Assembly (NCBI GenBank): GCA_032622095.1
Contig: CP136064.1
Span: 126,403,605 to 126,467,604 of the forward strand
Reading direction: 5' to 3'
DNA length: 64,000 bases
Source: Siphonodentalium dalli
Lineage: Eukaryota; Mollusca; Scaphopoda; Gadilida; Siphonodentaliidae
The position numbers were made by a program, and so were the translations under genes. The notes under the pieces are model-generated. The model saw only the letters and a program-made list of their open reading frames with translations, was not told the origin of the DNA and made no database searches. Numbering within the stretch: the first letter of the stretch is position 1; every line of letters begins with the position of its first letter. Shown here in pieces: positions 10,786-22,946 of this stretch.

Positions 10786-13700
10786 GGTCAAGGTCAGGTC
10801 GTAGTCATGATTTGACCCGTCCAAAACACTCCCCGGAGAAAAGTACAGAAATCCGCCAGTTTTACCCAATTTGATCTTGAATTGACCAGTTTGATGGTCA
10901 ATGTCACATCGGGGTCACGATTTGACCCGTCCGTGACACTTTCGGGACAAATGTACCCATAGGTAGCAAGTGTGTGCTCAATCGGTTGAACCGTCCCGAG
11001 CTGGCCATTTTGCTTCCATAGCAGCTTAGAAAACACAAAGAACAGCTGAGCCCCAAAATTTATTAACACATGATTTCGCATTCAAATCGATTTATGTCGA
11101 TAAAACTCTTATTTTTCAAAATGTCAAGCTGAGACTTCGTGTGACTGCGTGTAATACTTAAAATGACACAGTCCAACACGTAATTATGTTTTAGATGGAA
11201 GAAATTAAAAAATTTCGATGCTAAATTTTAACATAGGATTTCCCATTAAAATCGATTTATGTCGATAAAACTCTTATTTTTCAAAATTTTAAGCTGATAC
11301 TTGGTGTGTATGTGTATAATACTTACATATTCTTAAAATGACAGAGTCCAGCACGTAATTATGTTTTTGATAAAAGAAATTAAATTTGTTCGATTCTAAA
11401 TTTCGAACGATAACTTTGCGTTGAATTGTAAACAAACGCTCTTTTATAGCGACGCGTCATATGTAAGGCTCATTAAATTATCACTTGATTAACCACCGCA
11501 GTGCCGTTTTTTTTGTGACTGAAAGTGGAGAACGGGTGCTCTGAGCTTCTCCAAAACGCGACGCCGACGTTGTCCGTGGGACTTTACCCTTAGATAGGAA
11601 GTATGAGCTCAATCCGCGCAGCCGTTTTAGATTCTATGAAGTACCCACATATATACGGAAGTCTCAAAATATATAGTATAGACTAGCAGGTTAGCCCGCC
11701 ACTGGCGGCGTTTGTTAGAAACATGACAATTTTTTATTTTTTAAATGAAATTTTTTTTTTCAATGAGTTAATATTAATTTTTTGTTTATAACATGAGTTA
11801 ATTGTGCATTTTGACGTGGTTGGTCAGAAACATGACATTTTGTTTAAATGTGTATTCTTTATTCACCTCAGAGAAGAGGTGCTCTGAGCTTTTTTTTTTA
11901 TTTTTGTAATTTTAAATTGTTTTAATTAATGTTTTTGTTTCTGGCGTTTACCCGATGAAATCCCCCCCTTCCTAGGAAGGACAGACAACGCATTCTTTTT
12001 TTTAAACCTGCCCGTACCCGTCCTAATGTCGTGAAATATCTCTGCATAATATTTCGAGCGATAACATTGCATTGAATTGAAAACAAAGTCTTCCCGTCGT
12101 GAAATCTCTCAACGATAACATTGCATTGAATTGAAAACAAACGCTTCCCGTCGTAAAATCTCTCTGCATAATATTTCGAGTCTGCCGTACCCGTCCTAAT
12201 GTCGTGAAATCTCACAAACATTGCATTGAATTGAAAACAAACGCTTCCCGTCGTGAAATCTATCTGCATAATATTTCGAGCGACAGGCTACAATCAGATT
12301 CCCGTCATACAGATAGGTAGATAGCGAAAACGACGCTCTTTATATAGACACTGCGGAAAACGAACGCTCTTTATATATGAACGCTATTAACCCCGAAGTG
12401 CCGATTGCGGTGATTTTGATGATTGGGAAGGGAGAAACGGTGCTCTGAGCTTCTCCAAAACGCGATTACGGCGGTGTCCGTGGATTTTACACTTATATAC
12501 GAAATTTGAGCTCAATCCGTCCACGCGTTTCCGATTATATGAAGTACCCACACACACACACACATACATATATATATACAAAAGTCTCAAAATATATAGT
12601 ATAGATAGACTAGCAGGTGGACCCGACTTCGTCCGGGCTGTTTCCCCTCTGCTTTTCGGCGAATTGCGCGATTTGACCTTGAATTGTCCATTTTGAAGAT
12701 CAAGGTCAGGTGGGGGTCACGATTTGACCCGTCCGTGACACTTTCGGGACAAATGTACCCATAGGTAGCAAGTGTGTGCTCAATCGGTTGACCCGTCCCG
12801 AGTTGACCATTTTGCTTCCATAGCAGCTTAGAAAACACAAAGAACAGCTGAGCCCCAAAATTTATTAACACATGATTTCGCATTCAAATCGATTTATGTC
12901 GATAAAACTCTTATTTTTCAAAATGTCAAGCTGAGACTTCGTGTGACTGCGTGTAATACTTATATATATATTCTTAAAATGACACAGTCCAACACGTAAT
13001 TATGTTTTAGATGGAAGAAATTAATTTTTTTCGATGCTAAATTTTAACATAGGATTTCCCATTAAAATCGATTTATGTCGATAAAACTCTTATTTTTCAA
13101 AAGTTTAAGCTGATACTTGGTGTGTATGTGTATAATACTTACATATTCTTAAAATGACAGAGTCCAGCACGTAATTATGTTTTTGATAAAAGAAATTAAA
13201 TTTGTTCGATTCTAAATTTCGAGCGATAACTTTGCGTTGAATTGTAAACAAACGCTCTTTTATAGCGACGCGTCATATGTAACGCTCATTGAATTATCAC
13301 TTGATTAACCACCGCAGTGCCGTTTTTTGTGACTGAAAGTGGAGAACGGGTGCTCTGAGCTTCTCCAAAACGCGACGCCGACGTTGTCCATGGGACTTTA
13401 CCCTTAGATAGGAAGTCTGAGCTCAATCCGCGCAGCCGTTTTAGATTCTATGAAGTACCCACATATATACGGAAGTCTCAAAATAAATAGTACTAGCAGG
13501 TTAGCCCGCCACTGGCGGCGTTTGTCAGAAACATGACATTTTTTTTATTTTTTAAATGAATTTTTTAATTAAATTATTTTTTTCAATGAGTTAATATTAA
13601 TTTTTGTTTTATAACATGAGTTAATTGTGAATTTTGACGTGGTTGGTCAGAAACATGACATTTTGTTTAAATTTGTATTCTTTATTCACCTCAGAGAAGA

Positions 13701-14407
13701 GGTGCTCTGAGCTTTTTTTAAATTTTAAATTGTTTTAATTATTTTTTTTGTTTCTGGCGTTTACCCGATGAAATCCCCCCTTCCTAGGAAGGACAGACAA
13801 CGCATTCTTTTTTTAAAACCTGCCCGTACCCGTCCTAATGTCGTGAAATCTCTCTGCATAATATTTCGAGCGATAACATTGCATTGAAAACAAAGTCTTC
13901 CCGTCGTGAAATCTCTCTACGATAACATTGCATTGAATTGAAAACAAACGCTTCCCGTCGTAAAATCTCTCTGCATAATATTTCGAGTCTGCCGTACCCG
14001 TCCTAATGTCGTGAAATCTCACAAACATTGCATTGAATTGAAAACAAACGCTTCCCGTCGTGAAATCTCTCTGCATAATATTTCGAGCGACAGGCTACAA
14101 TCAGATTCCCGTCATACAGATAAGTAGATAGCGAAAACGACGCTCTTTATATAGACACTGCGGAAAACGAACGCTCTTTATATATGAACGCTATTAACCC
14201 CGAAGTGCCGATTGCGGTGATTTTGATGACTGGGAAGGGAGAAACGGTGCTCTGAGCTTCTCCAAAACGCGATTACGGCGGTGTCCGTGAGATTTTACAC
14301 TTATATACGAAATTTGAGCTCAATCCGTCCACGCGTTTCCGATTATATGAAGTAACCACACACACACACACATACATATATATATACGAAAGTCTCAAAA
14401 TATATAG
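10786..14407 (+). repeat. array segment A, duplicated at 18,399-22,030
   Basis: Four consecutive elements (heads near 10,613, 11,683, 12,610 and 13,493) match 18,399-22,030 at an offset of about 7613 bp. Included is a block (12,010-12,280, again 13,820-14,090) of short repeated phrases 'gtcgtgaaatctctctgcat', 'gcattgaattgaaaacaaac' and 'cccgtacccgtcctaatg'. Homology ends at 14,408, exactly at the next element head. No gene. Confidence 0.85.
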
Positions 14408-15613
14408 TACTAGCAGGTTAGCCCGCCACTGGCGGCATTCGTCTCATGGCTTTGGTCGATCCATTAATTTTAGATTTTCAATGTAGCTCCGTACAGGACC
14501 GGGCTACTCAAAAACCAAATTTCAAGTCGATAGCTCCACCCGTTTCCGAGATCTGGTCTGCGCATGCGTGAATTTGGCGTCGCACGGGCTCGGCGACCCG
14601 ATACAATTCGTATCCGGGGCAAGATACATTCACATACCAAATTTCAAGTCGATAGCTCCACCCGTTTCCGATATCTCGTCTGCGCATGCGCTGCACGGCC
14701 GTCGCACGGGCTCGCCAATACGACAGCGACGACCACCTGGTCAAACTACACTCACGTACCAAGTTTCGTCCCGATCGGTCGAGGTGTTGGTATCTGATAC
14801 AAAAGACGAAATTGTGAGTGTTGGTCAATAGTCCCCGCCGTGAACCTCATCGTCGCAAAGAACGGACAGTCAATTAACCCCGTTGTGAACCTCAATCACC
14901 AACGCGACGTAAACATGTGTTGCGTTCTAAAAATAGGAAAGCACTTTCTCTCTGCATAATTCTGCAGATGCTAATAACGTTGCGCCCCGTAGGTAGCAAT
15001 ATCGTTGTTGTTGATATTTACGGCTTGGGGGCTATTTTCTTATTTAGCAAGTTTGAGCTCAATCGGTTAGAGTCTATAAAGGACACACTCATATATATGA
15101 CACTTCCCGTAGGTAGCAAGTTTGAGCTCAATCGGCATTCCCTGGAATTTCCCGTAGATTGGCAGATTCCAGTAGCTTTATAACGGTATATCTGGGGAGA
15201 AATCTGATGCTATATTCGTGATTATGTGGGATGATTTCGGTATATACCAAAGGTATATACTGAAAAACAAAGCGCGCCATCCGTGCTCGCAGGAAATAAA
15301 TTTCGAGCGATAACGTTTGCGTTCCCGTATAACTCTGCAGATGCGAATAACGTTGAATGGGAAACAGACGCTCTTTATAGAGATGCGTCAAAAACAAACG
15401 CTCATTAAATAATCACTTGATTAACCCCCGCCGTGCCTTTGCGGTGATTTGAGATTGGAGAACGGGTGCTCTGAGCTTCTCTAAACCGCGACCACGGTCG
15501 TGTCGGTGGGATTTGACACTTACATAGGAAGTTTGAGCTCAATCTTTACACGCGTTTTGGATTCTATGAAGTACACACATACGGAAGTCTCAACATATAT
15601 AGTATAGATAGAT
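14408..15613 (+). repeat. array element unique to the first half, with diverged 121-bp monomers
   Basis: The head is at 14,410. Between 14,517 and 14,715 lie two diverged 121-bp monomers, each with an intact TGCGCATGCG core. Downstream is sequence found nowhere else in the window (14,720-15,300) with 'gtttgagctcaatcgg' repeated at 15,050 and 15,120, then the standard tail. Confidence 0.65.
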
Positions 15614-16497
15614 AGACTAGCAGGTGGACCCGACTTCGTCCGGGCTGTTTCCCCTCTGCTTTTCGGCGAATTGCGCGATTTGACCTTGAATTGTCCATTT
15701 TGAAGATCAAGGTCAGGTGGGGGTCACGATTTGACCCGTCCGTGACACTTTCGGGACAAATGTACCCATAGGTAGCAAGTGTGTGCTCAATCGGTTGACC
15801 CGTCCCGAGTTGACCATTTTGCTTCCATAGCAGCTTAGAAAACACAAAGAACAGCTGAGCCCCAAAATTTATTAACACATGATTTCGCATTCAAATCGAT
15901 TTATGTCGATAAAACTCTTATTTTTCAAAATGTCAAGCTGAGACTTCGTGTGACTGCGTGTAATACTTATATATATATTCTTAAAATGACACAGTCCAAC
16001 ACGTAATTATGTTTTAGATGGAAGAAATTAAATTTTTTCGATGCTAAATTTTAACATAGGATTTCCCATTAAAATCGATTTATGTCGATAAAACTCTTAT
16101 TTTTCAAAAGTTTAAGCTGATACTTGGTGTGCATGTGTATAATACTTACATATTCTTAAAATGACAGAGTCCAGCACGTAATTATGTTTTTGATAAAATA
16201 AATTAAATTTGTTCGATTCTAAATTTCGAGCGATAACTTTGCGTTGAATTGTAAACAAACGCTCTTTTATAGCGACGCGTCATATGTAACGCTCATTAAA
16301 TTATCACTTGATTAACCACCGCAGTGCCGTTTTTTGTGACTGAAAGTGGAGAACGGGTGCTCTGAGCTTCTCCAAAACGCGACGCCGACGTTGTCCATGG
16401 GACTTTACCCTTAGATAGGAAGTTTGAGCTCAATCCGCGCAGCCGTTTTAGATTCTATGAAGTACCCACATATATACGGAAGTCTCAAAATAAATAG
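15614..16497 (+). repeat. third copy of the 12.6-kb / 20.2-kb array element
   Basis: From 'ctagcaggtggacccgactt' onward this matches 12,608-13,490 and 20,220-21,104 at very high identity, giving three copies of one ~885-bp element at unequal spacing. Confidence 0.8.
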
Positions 16498-19400
16498 TAC
16501 TAGCAGGTTAGCCCGCCACTGGCGGCGTTTGTCCGAAACATGACAATTTTTTATTTTTTAAATGAATTTTTTAATTAAATTATTTTTTTCAATGAGTTAA
16601 TATTAATTTTTTGTTTATAACATGAGTTAATTGTGCATTTTTAATATACTGAATTTTTGAATTAATTTTTTTGATTAACTAATTGTGCATTTTTAATTTA
16701 CTGGATTTTTGAATTTTTTGAATTTAATTTTTGTTTTTTTCAATGAGTTAATAATGAATTTGTTTTTACAACATGTGTTAAATGTGCATTTTTAATTTAC
16801 TTAATTTTTTACTTAATTTTTTTGATTAATTTTTAAATAAAATTTTTGGTTTTTCAATATTTTACCCGATTAGACCTTATTTTACCCGATTAAGGTGAAA
16901 AAGAGATAAGCATCACACAACACGCAGTACCCGTCCCTAAAAGAGGTATGATTTAAGGTACATCGGGCGGAAAAACTGACCCGATGAAAAATTCCCCCGT
17001 GCCTAGGAACGACAGACATAAGAATCTGCCTTTCTCCCTTTTTAATCGAGATAAATACATTTCGCGTTTTGCGTCCGTAGTTTGGTACGCATGGTTAACC
17101 GTTTAGTAACGTCGATGGCAATAAAGAGTGTTAGTCGGTTAACGACTCCAAATACGGTCAATATAAAGATCGTTGATGCCTTAACCCCCGAAGTGTCGTT
17201 TGCTGTGACTTTGATGATTGTGAGTGGAGAATGAGTGCTCAGAGCTTGTCCAAAACGCGACGTTGATGGTCCCCGCGTTGTTACCCTTATATACGAAATT
17301 TAAGCTCGATCCGCGCAGCCGTTTTCGATTCTATGAAGTACCCACACACATAAATACATATATACGGAAGTCTCAAAATATATAGTAGACTAGCAGGTTA
17401 GCCCGCCACTGGCGGCGTTGGTCCGAACATGTGGCAATCGTCAGAAACATGACAAAATTTCAAGTCGATAGCTTCACCCGTTTCCGAGACTGGTCTGCGC
17501 ATGCGCGAAGATAGCGTCGCACGGGCTCGGCTACCCGATAAAATTTGTATCCGGGGCAAGATACATTCACATACCAAATTTCAAGTCGATAGCTCCACCC
17601 GTTTCCGAGATCTGGTCTGCGTATGCGCGAAGCTGGCGTCGCACGGACTCGGCCACCCGATGAAATTCGTATCCGAGGCAAGATACATTCACATACCAAA
17701 TTTTAAGTCGATAGCTCCACCCGTTTCCGAGATCTCGTCTGCCGGGATTTCTGAGAAGCATTATCCTATATCCACACTAACTACCCCCTAAGCCCTGACC
17801 TAAGTGTCATACATACTATAACAATGATGCTGAACACTTTGAGGCAATTATATTGCAGAAATGTTGTAAGAGTACTATGGCATCCAATAAATCTCCCCGC
17901 ATAGGAAACCACTCAAAATCCCGTATATCTCTGCAGATACTAATAACGTTGAATGGTAAACAAACGCTCTTTATAACGTTGCATCAAAAACAAACGCTCA
18001 TTAAATTATCACTTGATTAACCACCGCAGTGCCGTTTTTTGTGACTGAGATTGGAGAACGGGTACTCTGAGCTTCTCCAAAACGCGACCACGGCGGTGTC
18101 GGTGGGATTTTACACTTACATACGAAATTTGAGCTCAATCTGTACACGCGTTTTGGATTCTATGAAGTAGCCACACACACACATACATATATATATACGG
18201 AAGTATCAAAATATATAGTATAGACTAGCATATTAGCCCGCCACTGGCGTGGTTGGTCAGAAACATGACATTTGTTTTTGTATTTTTTTGTTTTTCAATG
18301 AGTTAATTCTGTCTTTTTACACTTGTGCTGCATTTGTACCAAATTTCGTCGAAATCAGCAAGTTTTACCCGATTTGACCTTGAATTGACAATTTTGTAGG
18401 TCAAGGTCAGGTCGTAGTCATGATTTGACCCGTCCAAAACACTCCCCGGAGAAAAGTACAGAAATCCGCCAGTTTTACCCAATTTGATCTTGAATTGACC
18501 AGTTTATTGGTCAATGTCACATCGGGGTCACGATTTGACCCGTCCGTGACACTTTCGGGACAAATGTACCCATAGGTAGCAAGTGTGTGCTCAATCGGTT
18601 GAACCGTCCCGAGCTGGCCATTTTGCTTCCATAGCAGCTTAGAAAACACAAAGAACAGCTGAGCCCCAAAATTTATTAACACATGATTTCGCATTCAAAT
18701 CGATTTATGTCGATAAAACTCTTATTTTTCAAAATGTCAAGCTGAGACTTCGTGTGACTGCGTGTAATACTTAAAATGACACAGTCCAACACGTAATTAT
18801 GTTTTAGATGGAAGAAATTAAAAAATTTCGATGCTAAATTTTAACATAGGATTTCCCATTAAAATCGATTTATGTCGATAAAACTCTTATTTTTCAAAAT
18901 TTTAAGCTGATACTTGGTGTGTATGTGTATAATACTTACATATTCTTAAAATGACAGAGTCCAGCACGTAATTATGTTTTTGATAAAAGAAATTAAATTT
19001 GTTCGATTCTAAATTTCGAACGATAACTTTGCGTTGAATTGTAAACAAACGCTCTTTTATAGCGACGCGTCATATGTAAGGCTCATGAAATTATCACTTG
19101 ATTAACCACCGCAGTGCCGTTTTTTTGTGACTGAAAGTGGAGAACGGGTGCTCTGAGCTTCTCCAAAACGCGACGCCGACGTTGTCCGTGGGACTTTACC
19201 CTTAGATAGGAAGTTTGAGCTCAATCCGCGCAGCCGTTTTAGATTCTATGAAGTACCCACATATATACGGAAGTCTCAAAATATATAGTATAGACTAGCA
19301 GGTTAGCCCACCACTGGCGGCGTTTGTTAGAAACATGACAATTTTTTATTTTTTAAATGAAATTTTTTTTTTCAATGAGTTAATATTAATTTTTTGTTTA

Positions 19401-22030
19401 TAACATGAGTTAATTGTGCATTTTGACGTGGTTGGTCAGAAACATGACATTTTGTTTAAATGTGTATTCTTTATTCACCTCAGAGAAGAGGTGCTCTGAG
19501 CTTTTTTTTTTTTTTTTGTAATTTTAAATTGTTTTAATTAATGTTTTTGTTTCTGGCGTTTACCCGATGAAATCCCCCCCTTCCTAGGAAGGACAGACAA
19601 CGCATTCTTTTTTTTAAACCTGCCCGTACCCGTCCTAATGTCGTGAAATATCTCTGCATAATATTTCGAGCGATAACATTGCATTGAATTGAAAACAAAG
19701 TCTTCCCGTCGTGAAATCTCTCAACGATAACATTGCATTGAATTGAAAACAAACGCTTCCCGTCGTAAAATCTCTCTGCATAATATTTCGAGTCTGCCGT
19801 ACCCGTCCTAATGTCGTGAAATCTCACAAACATTGCATTGAATTGAAAACAAACGCTTCCCGTCGTGAAATCTATCTGCATAATATTTCGAGCGACAGGC
19901 TACAATCAGATTCCCGTCATACAGATAGGTAGATAGCGAAAACGACGCTCTTTATATAGACACTGCGGAAAACGAACGCTCTTTATATATGAACGCTATT
20001 AACCCCGAAGTGCCGATTGCGGTGATTTTGATGATTAGGAAGGGAGAAACGGTGCTCTGAGCTTCTCCAAAACGCGATTACGGCGGTGTCCGTGGATTTT
20101 ACACTTATATACGAAATTTGAGCTCAATCCGTCCACGCGTTTCCGATTATATGAAGTACCCACACACACACACACATACATATATATATACGAAAGTCTC
20201 AAAATATATAGTATAGATAGACTAGCAGGTGGACCCGACTTCGTCCGGGCTGTTTCCCCTCTGCTTTTCGGCGAATTGCGCGATTTGACCTTGAATTGTC
20301 CATTTTGAAGATCAAGGTCAGGTGGGGGTCACGATTTGACCCGTCCGTGACACTTTCGGGACAAATGTACCCATAGGTAGCAAGTGTGTGCTCAATCGAT
20401 TGACCCGTCCCGAGTTGACCATTTTGCTTCCATAGCAGCTTAGAAAACACAAAGAACAGCTGAGCCCCAAAATTTATTAACACATGATTTCGCATTCAAA
20501 TCGATTTATGTCGATAAAACTCTTATTTTTCAAAATGTCAAGCTGAGACTTCGTGTGACTGCGTGTAATACTTATATATATATTCTTAAAATGACACAGT
20601 CCAACACGTAATTATGTTTTAGATGGAAGAAATTAAATTTTTTCGATGCTAAATTTTAACATAGGATTTCCCATTAAAATCGATTTATGTCGATAAAACT
20701 CTTATTTTTCAAAAGTTTAAGCTGATACTTGGTGTGTATGTGTATAATACTTACATATTCTTAAAATGACAGAGTCCAGCACGTAATTATGTTTTTGATA
20801 AAAGAAATTAAATTTGTTCGATTCTAAATTTCGAGCGATAACTTTGCGTTGAATTGTAAACAAACGCTCTTTTATAGCGACGCGTCATATGTAACGCTCA
20901 TTGAATTATCACTTGATTAACCACCGCAGTGCCGTTTTTTGTGACTGAAAGTGGAGAACGGGTGCTCTGAGCTTCTCCAAAACGCGACGCCGACGTTGTC
21001 CATGGGACTTTATCCTTAGATAGGAAGTTTGAGCTCAATCCGCGCAGCCGTTTTAGATTCTATGAAGTACCCACATATATACGGAAGTCTCAAAATAAAT
21101 AGTACTAGCAGGTTAGCCCGCCACTGGCGGCGTTTGTCAGAAACATGACATTTTTTTATTTTTTAAATGAATTTTTTAATTAAATTATTTTTTTCAATGA
21201 GTTAATATTAATTTTTTTTTTATAACATGAGTTAATTGTGCATTTTGACGTGGTTGGTCAGAAACATGACATTTTGTTTAAATTTGTATTCTTTATTCAC
21301 CTCAGAGAAGAGGTGCTCTGAGCTTTTTTTAAATTTTAAATTGTTTTAATTATTTTTTTTGTTTCTGGCGTTTACCCGATGAAATCCCCCCCCCCCTTCC
21401 TAGGAAGGACAGACAACGCATTCTTTTTTTAAAACCTGCCCGTACCCGTCCTAATGTCGTGAAATCTCTCTGCATAATATTTCGAGCGATAACATTGCAT
21501 TGAAAACAAAGTCTTCCCGTCGTGAAATCTCTCTACGATAACATTGCATTGAATTGAAAACAAACGCTTCCCGTCGTAAAATCTCTCTGCATAATATTTC
21601 GAGTCTGCCGTACCCGTCCTAATGTCGTGAAATCTCACAAACATTGCATTGAATTGAAAACAAACGCTTCCCGTCGTGAAATCTCTCTGCATAATATTTC
21701 GAGCGACAGGCTACAATCAGATTCCCGTCATACAGATAAGTAGATAGCGAAAACGACGCTCTTTATATAGACACTGCGGAAAACGAACGCTCTTTATATA
21801 TGAACGCTATTAACCCCGAAGTGCCGATTGCGGTGATTTTGATGACTGGGAAGGGAGAAACGGTGCTCTGAGCTTCTCCAAAACGCGATCACGACGGTGT
21901 CCGTGGGATTTTACACTTATATACGAAATTTGAGCTCAATCCGTCCACGCGTTTCCGATTCTATGAAGTACCCCCACACACACACACATACATATATATA
22001 TATACGAAAGTCTCAAAATATATAGTATAG
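16498..22030 (+). repeat. array segment B, second copy of the duplicated segment
   Basis: Matches 6925-14,407 but holds only one 980-bp unit (17,420-18,398) where segment A has three; the 1959-bp length difference equals two units. Right-hand homology stops at an element head. This is the pattern expected from unequal exchange between array members. Confidence 0.85.
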
Positions 22031-22778
22031 ATAGACTAGCAGGTGGACCCGACTTCGTCCTGGCTGTTTCCCCTCTGCTTTTCGGCGAATTGCGTGATTT
22101 GACCTTGAATTGTCCATTTTGAAGATCAAGGTCAGGTGGGGGTCACAATTTGACCCGTCCAAAACTCTACCCGGACAAAAGTACCCGACAAAAGTACCCG
22201 TCGAAATCCATCCGGTTTTACCCGATTTGACCTCGAATTGATCATTTTGAAGGTCAAGGTCAAGTCAGGGTCACGATTTGACCCGTCCAAAACACTTAGT
22301 GGACAAAAGTAACCCTACGTATCAAATTTCGTGGAAATTCCATCACAATTCGCAATTTGACATTGAATTGACCCGATTTCAAAGTCAAGGTCACGTTGCA
22401 GGGGCAAATGAATAGGCTTATGCGACTCTCCATACGAAAGTATCCCTAGACACTAATTTTCATCGAAATCCCGCGATATTCGGGCGTTTGATCTTGAGGT
22501 GACCCGATTTCAAGGTCAATGTCACGTCGCACGTGCAAATTAATAGGCCTATGCCACTCCCCGGCCGAAAGTACTCCAACATACCAAGTTTCATCGAAAT
22601 CCCGTGCTATTTGGGCGTTTGACCTTGAAATAACACGATTTCAAGGTCAATGTCACGTCGCACGAACAAATTAAAATGCCTATGCCACTTCCCGGTCGAA
22701 AATACCCCCACATACCAAGTTTCATCGAAATCGGGTCGGCCGTTTTCGAGTTCATCGCGAACACACACACCCTCACCC

Positions 22779-22812
<34 letters not shown>

Positions 22813-22896
22813 ACACACACACAAACACACCCCCACACACACCCTCACCCTCCCTCACACACACACTCACACAGATCTTCCGAAATATATAATAGA
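22031..22896 (+). repeat. closing array element with long CA/CCCTCA microsatellite
   Basis: Homologous to the 5930-6924 element: same head, same ~130-bp monomers and the 'gccgttttcgagttcatcgc' pre-tail. The GACA run is replaced by a long (CA)n tract mixed with CCCTCA and CTCACA units at about 22,760-22,872, then 'gaaatatataatagat'. Confidence 0.75.
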
Positions 22897-22946
22897 TGAT
22901 TAAAAAAAAATAAGAGGGCGATTTCACATAATATATAGTACTTTAT

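Larger units (their letters stand above)
3197..22896 (+). repeat. head-to-tail cluster of 'ctagcagg...gcccg' elements
   Basis: About twenty units lie in one orientation with almost no spacer. Heads read 'ctagcaggttagcccgcc' or 'ctagcaggtggacccgac' and occur near 3199, 3613, 4250, 5930, 6928, 7818, 8653, 9633, 10613, 11683, 12610, 13493, 14410, 15617, 16500, 17389, 18223, 19292, 20222, 21107 and 22037. Tails are CA- and TA-rich and end with 'ctcaaaatatatagta'. Bodies contain 'gatttgaccttgaattgac' and 'aggtcaaggtca' words and a 'cagccgtttt.gattctatgaagta' pre-tail. No protein is encoded. Single orientation, shared tails and internal segmental copies show growth by insertion into tails plus unequal exchange. 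The class (SINE-like, LINE-derived or other) is not settled. Confidence 0.85.

Noticed and set aside
5930-22896. CRISPR-like or satellite array with unique spacers
   Set aside because: Units are long, diverged and contiguous without unique short spacers, and the sequence is eukaryotic.
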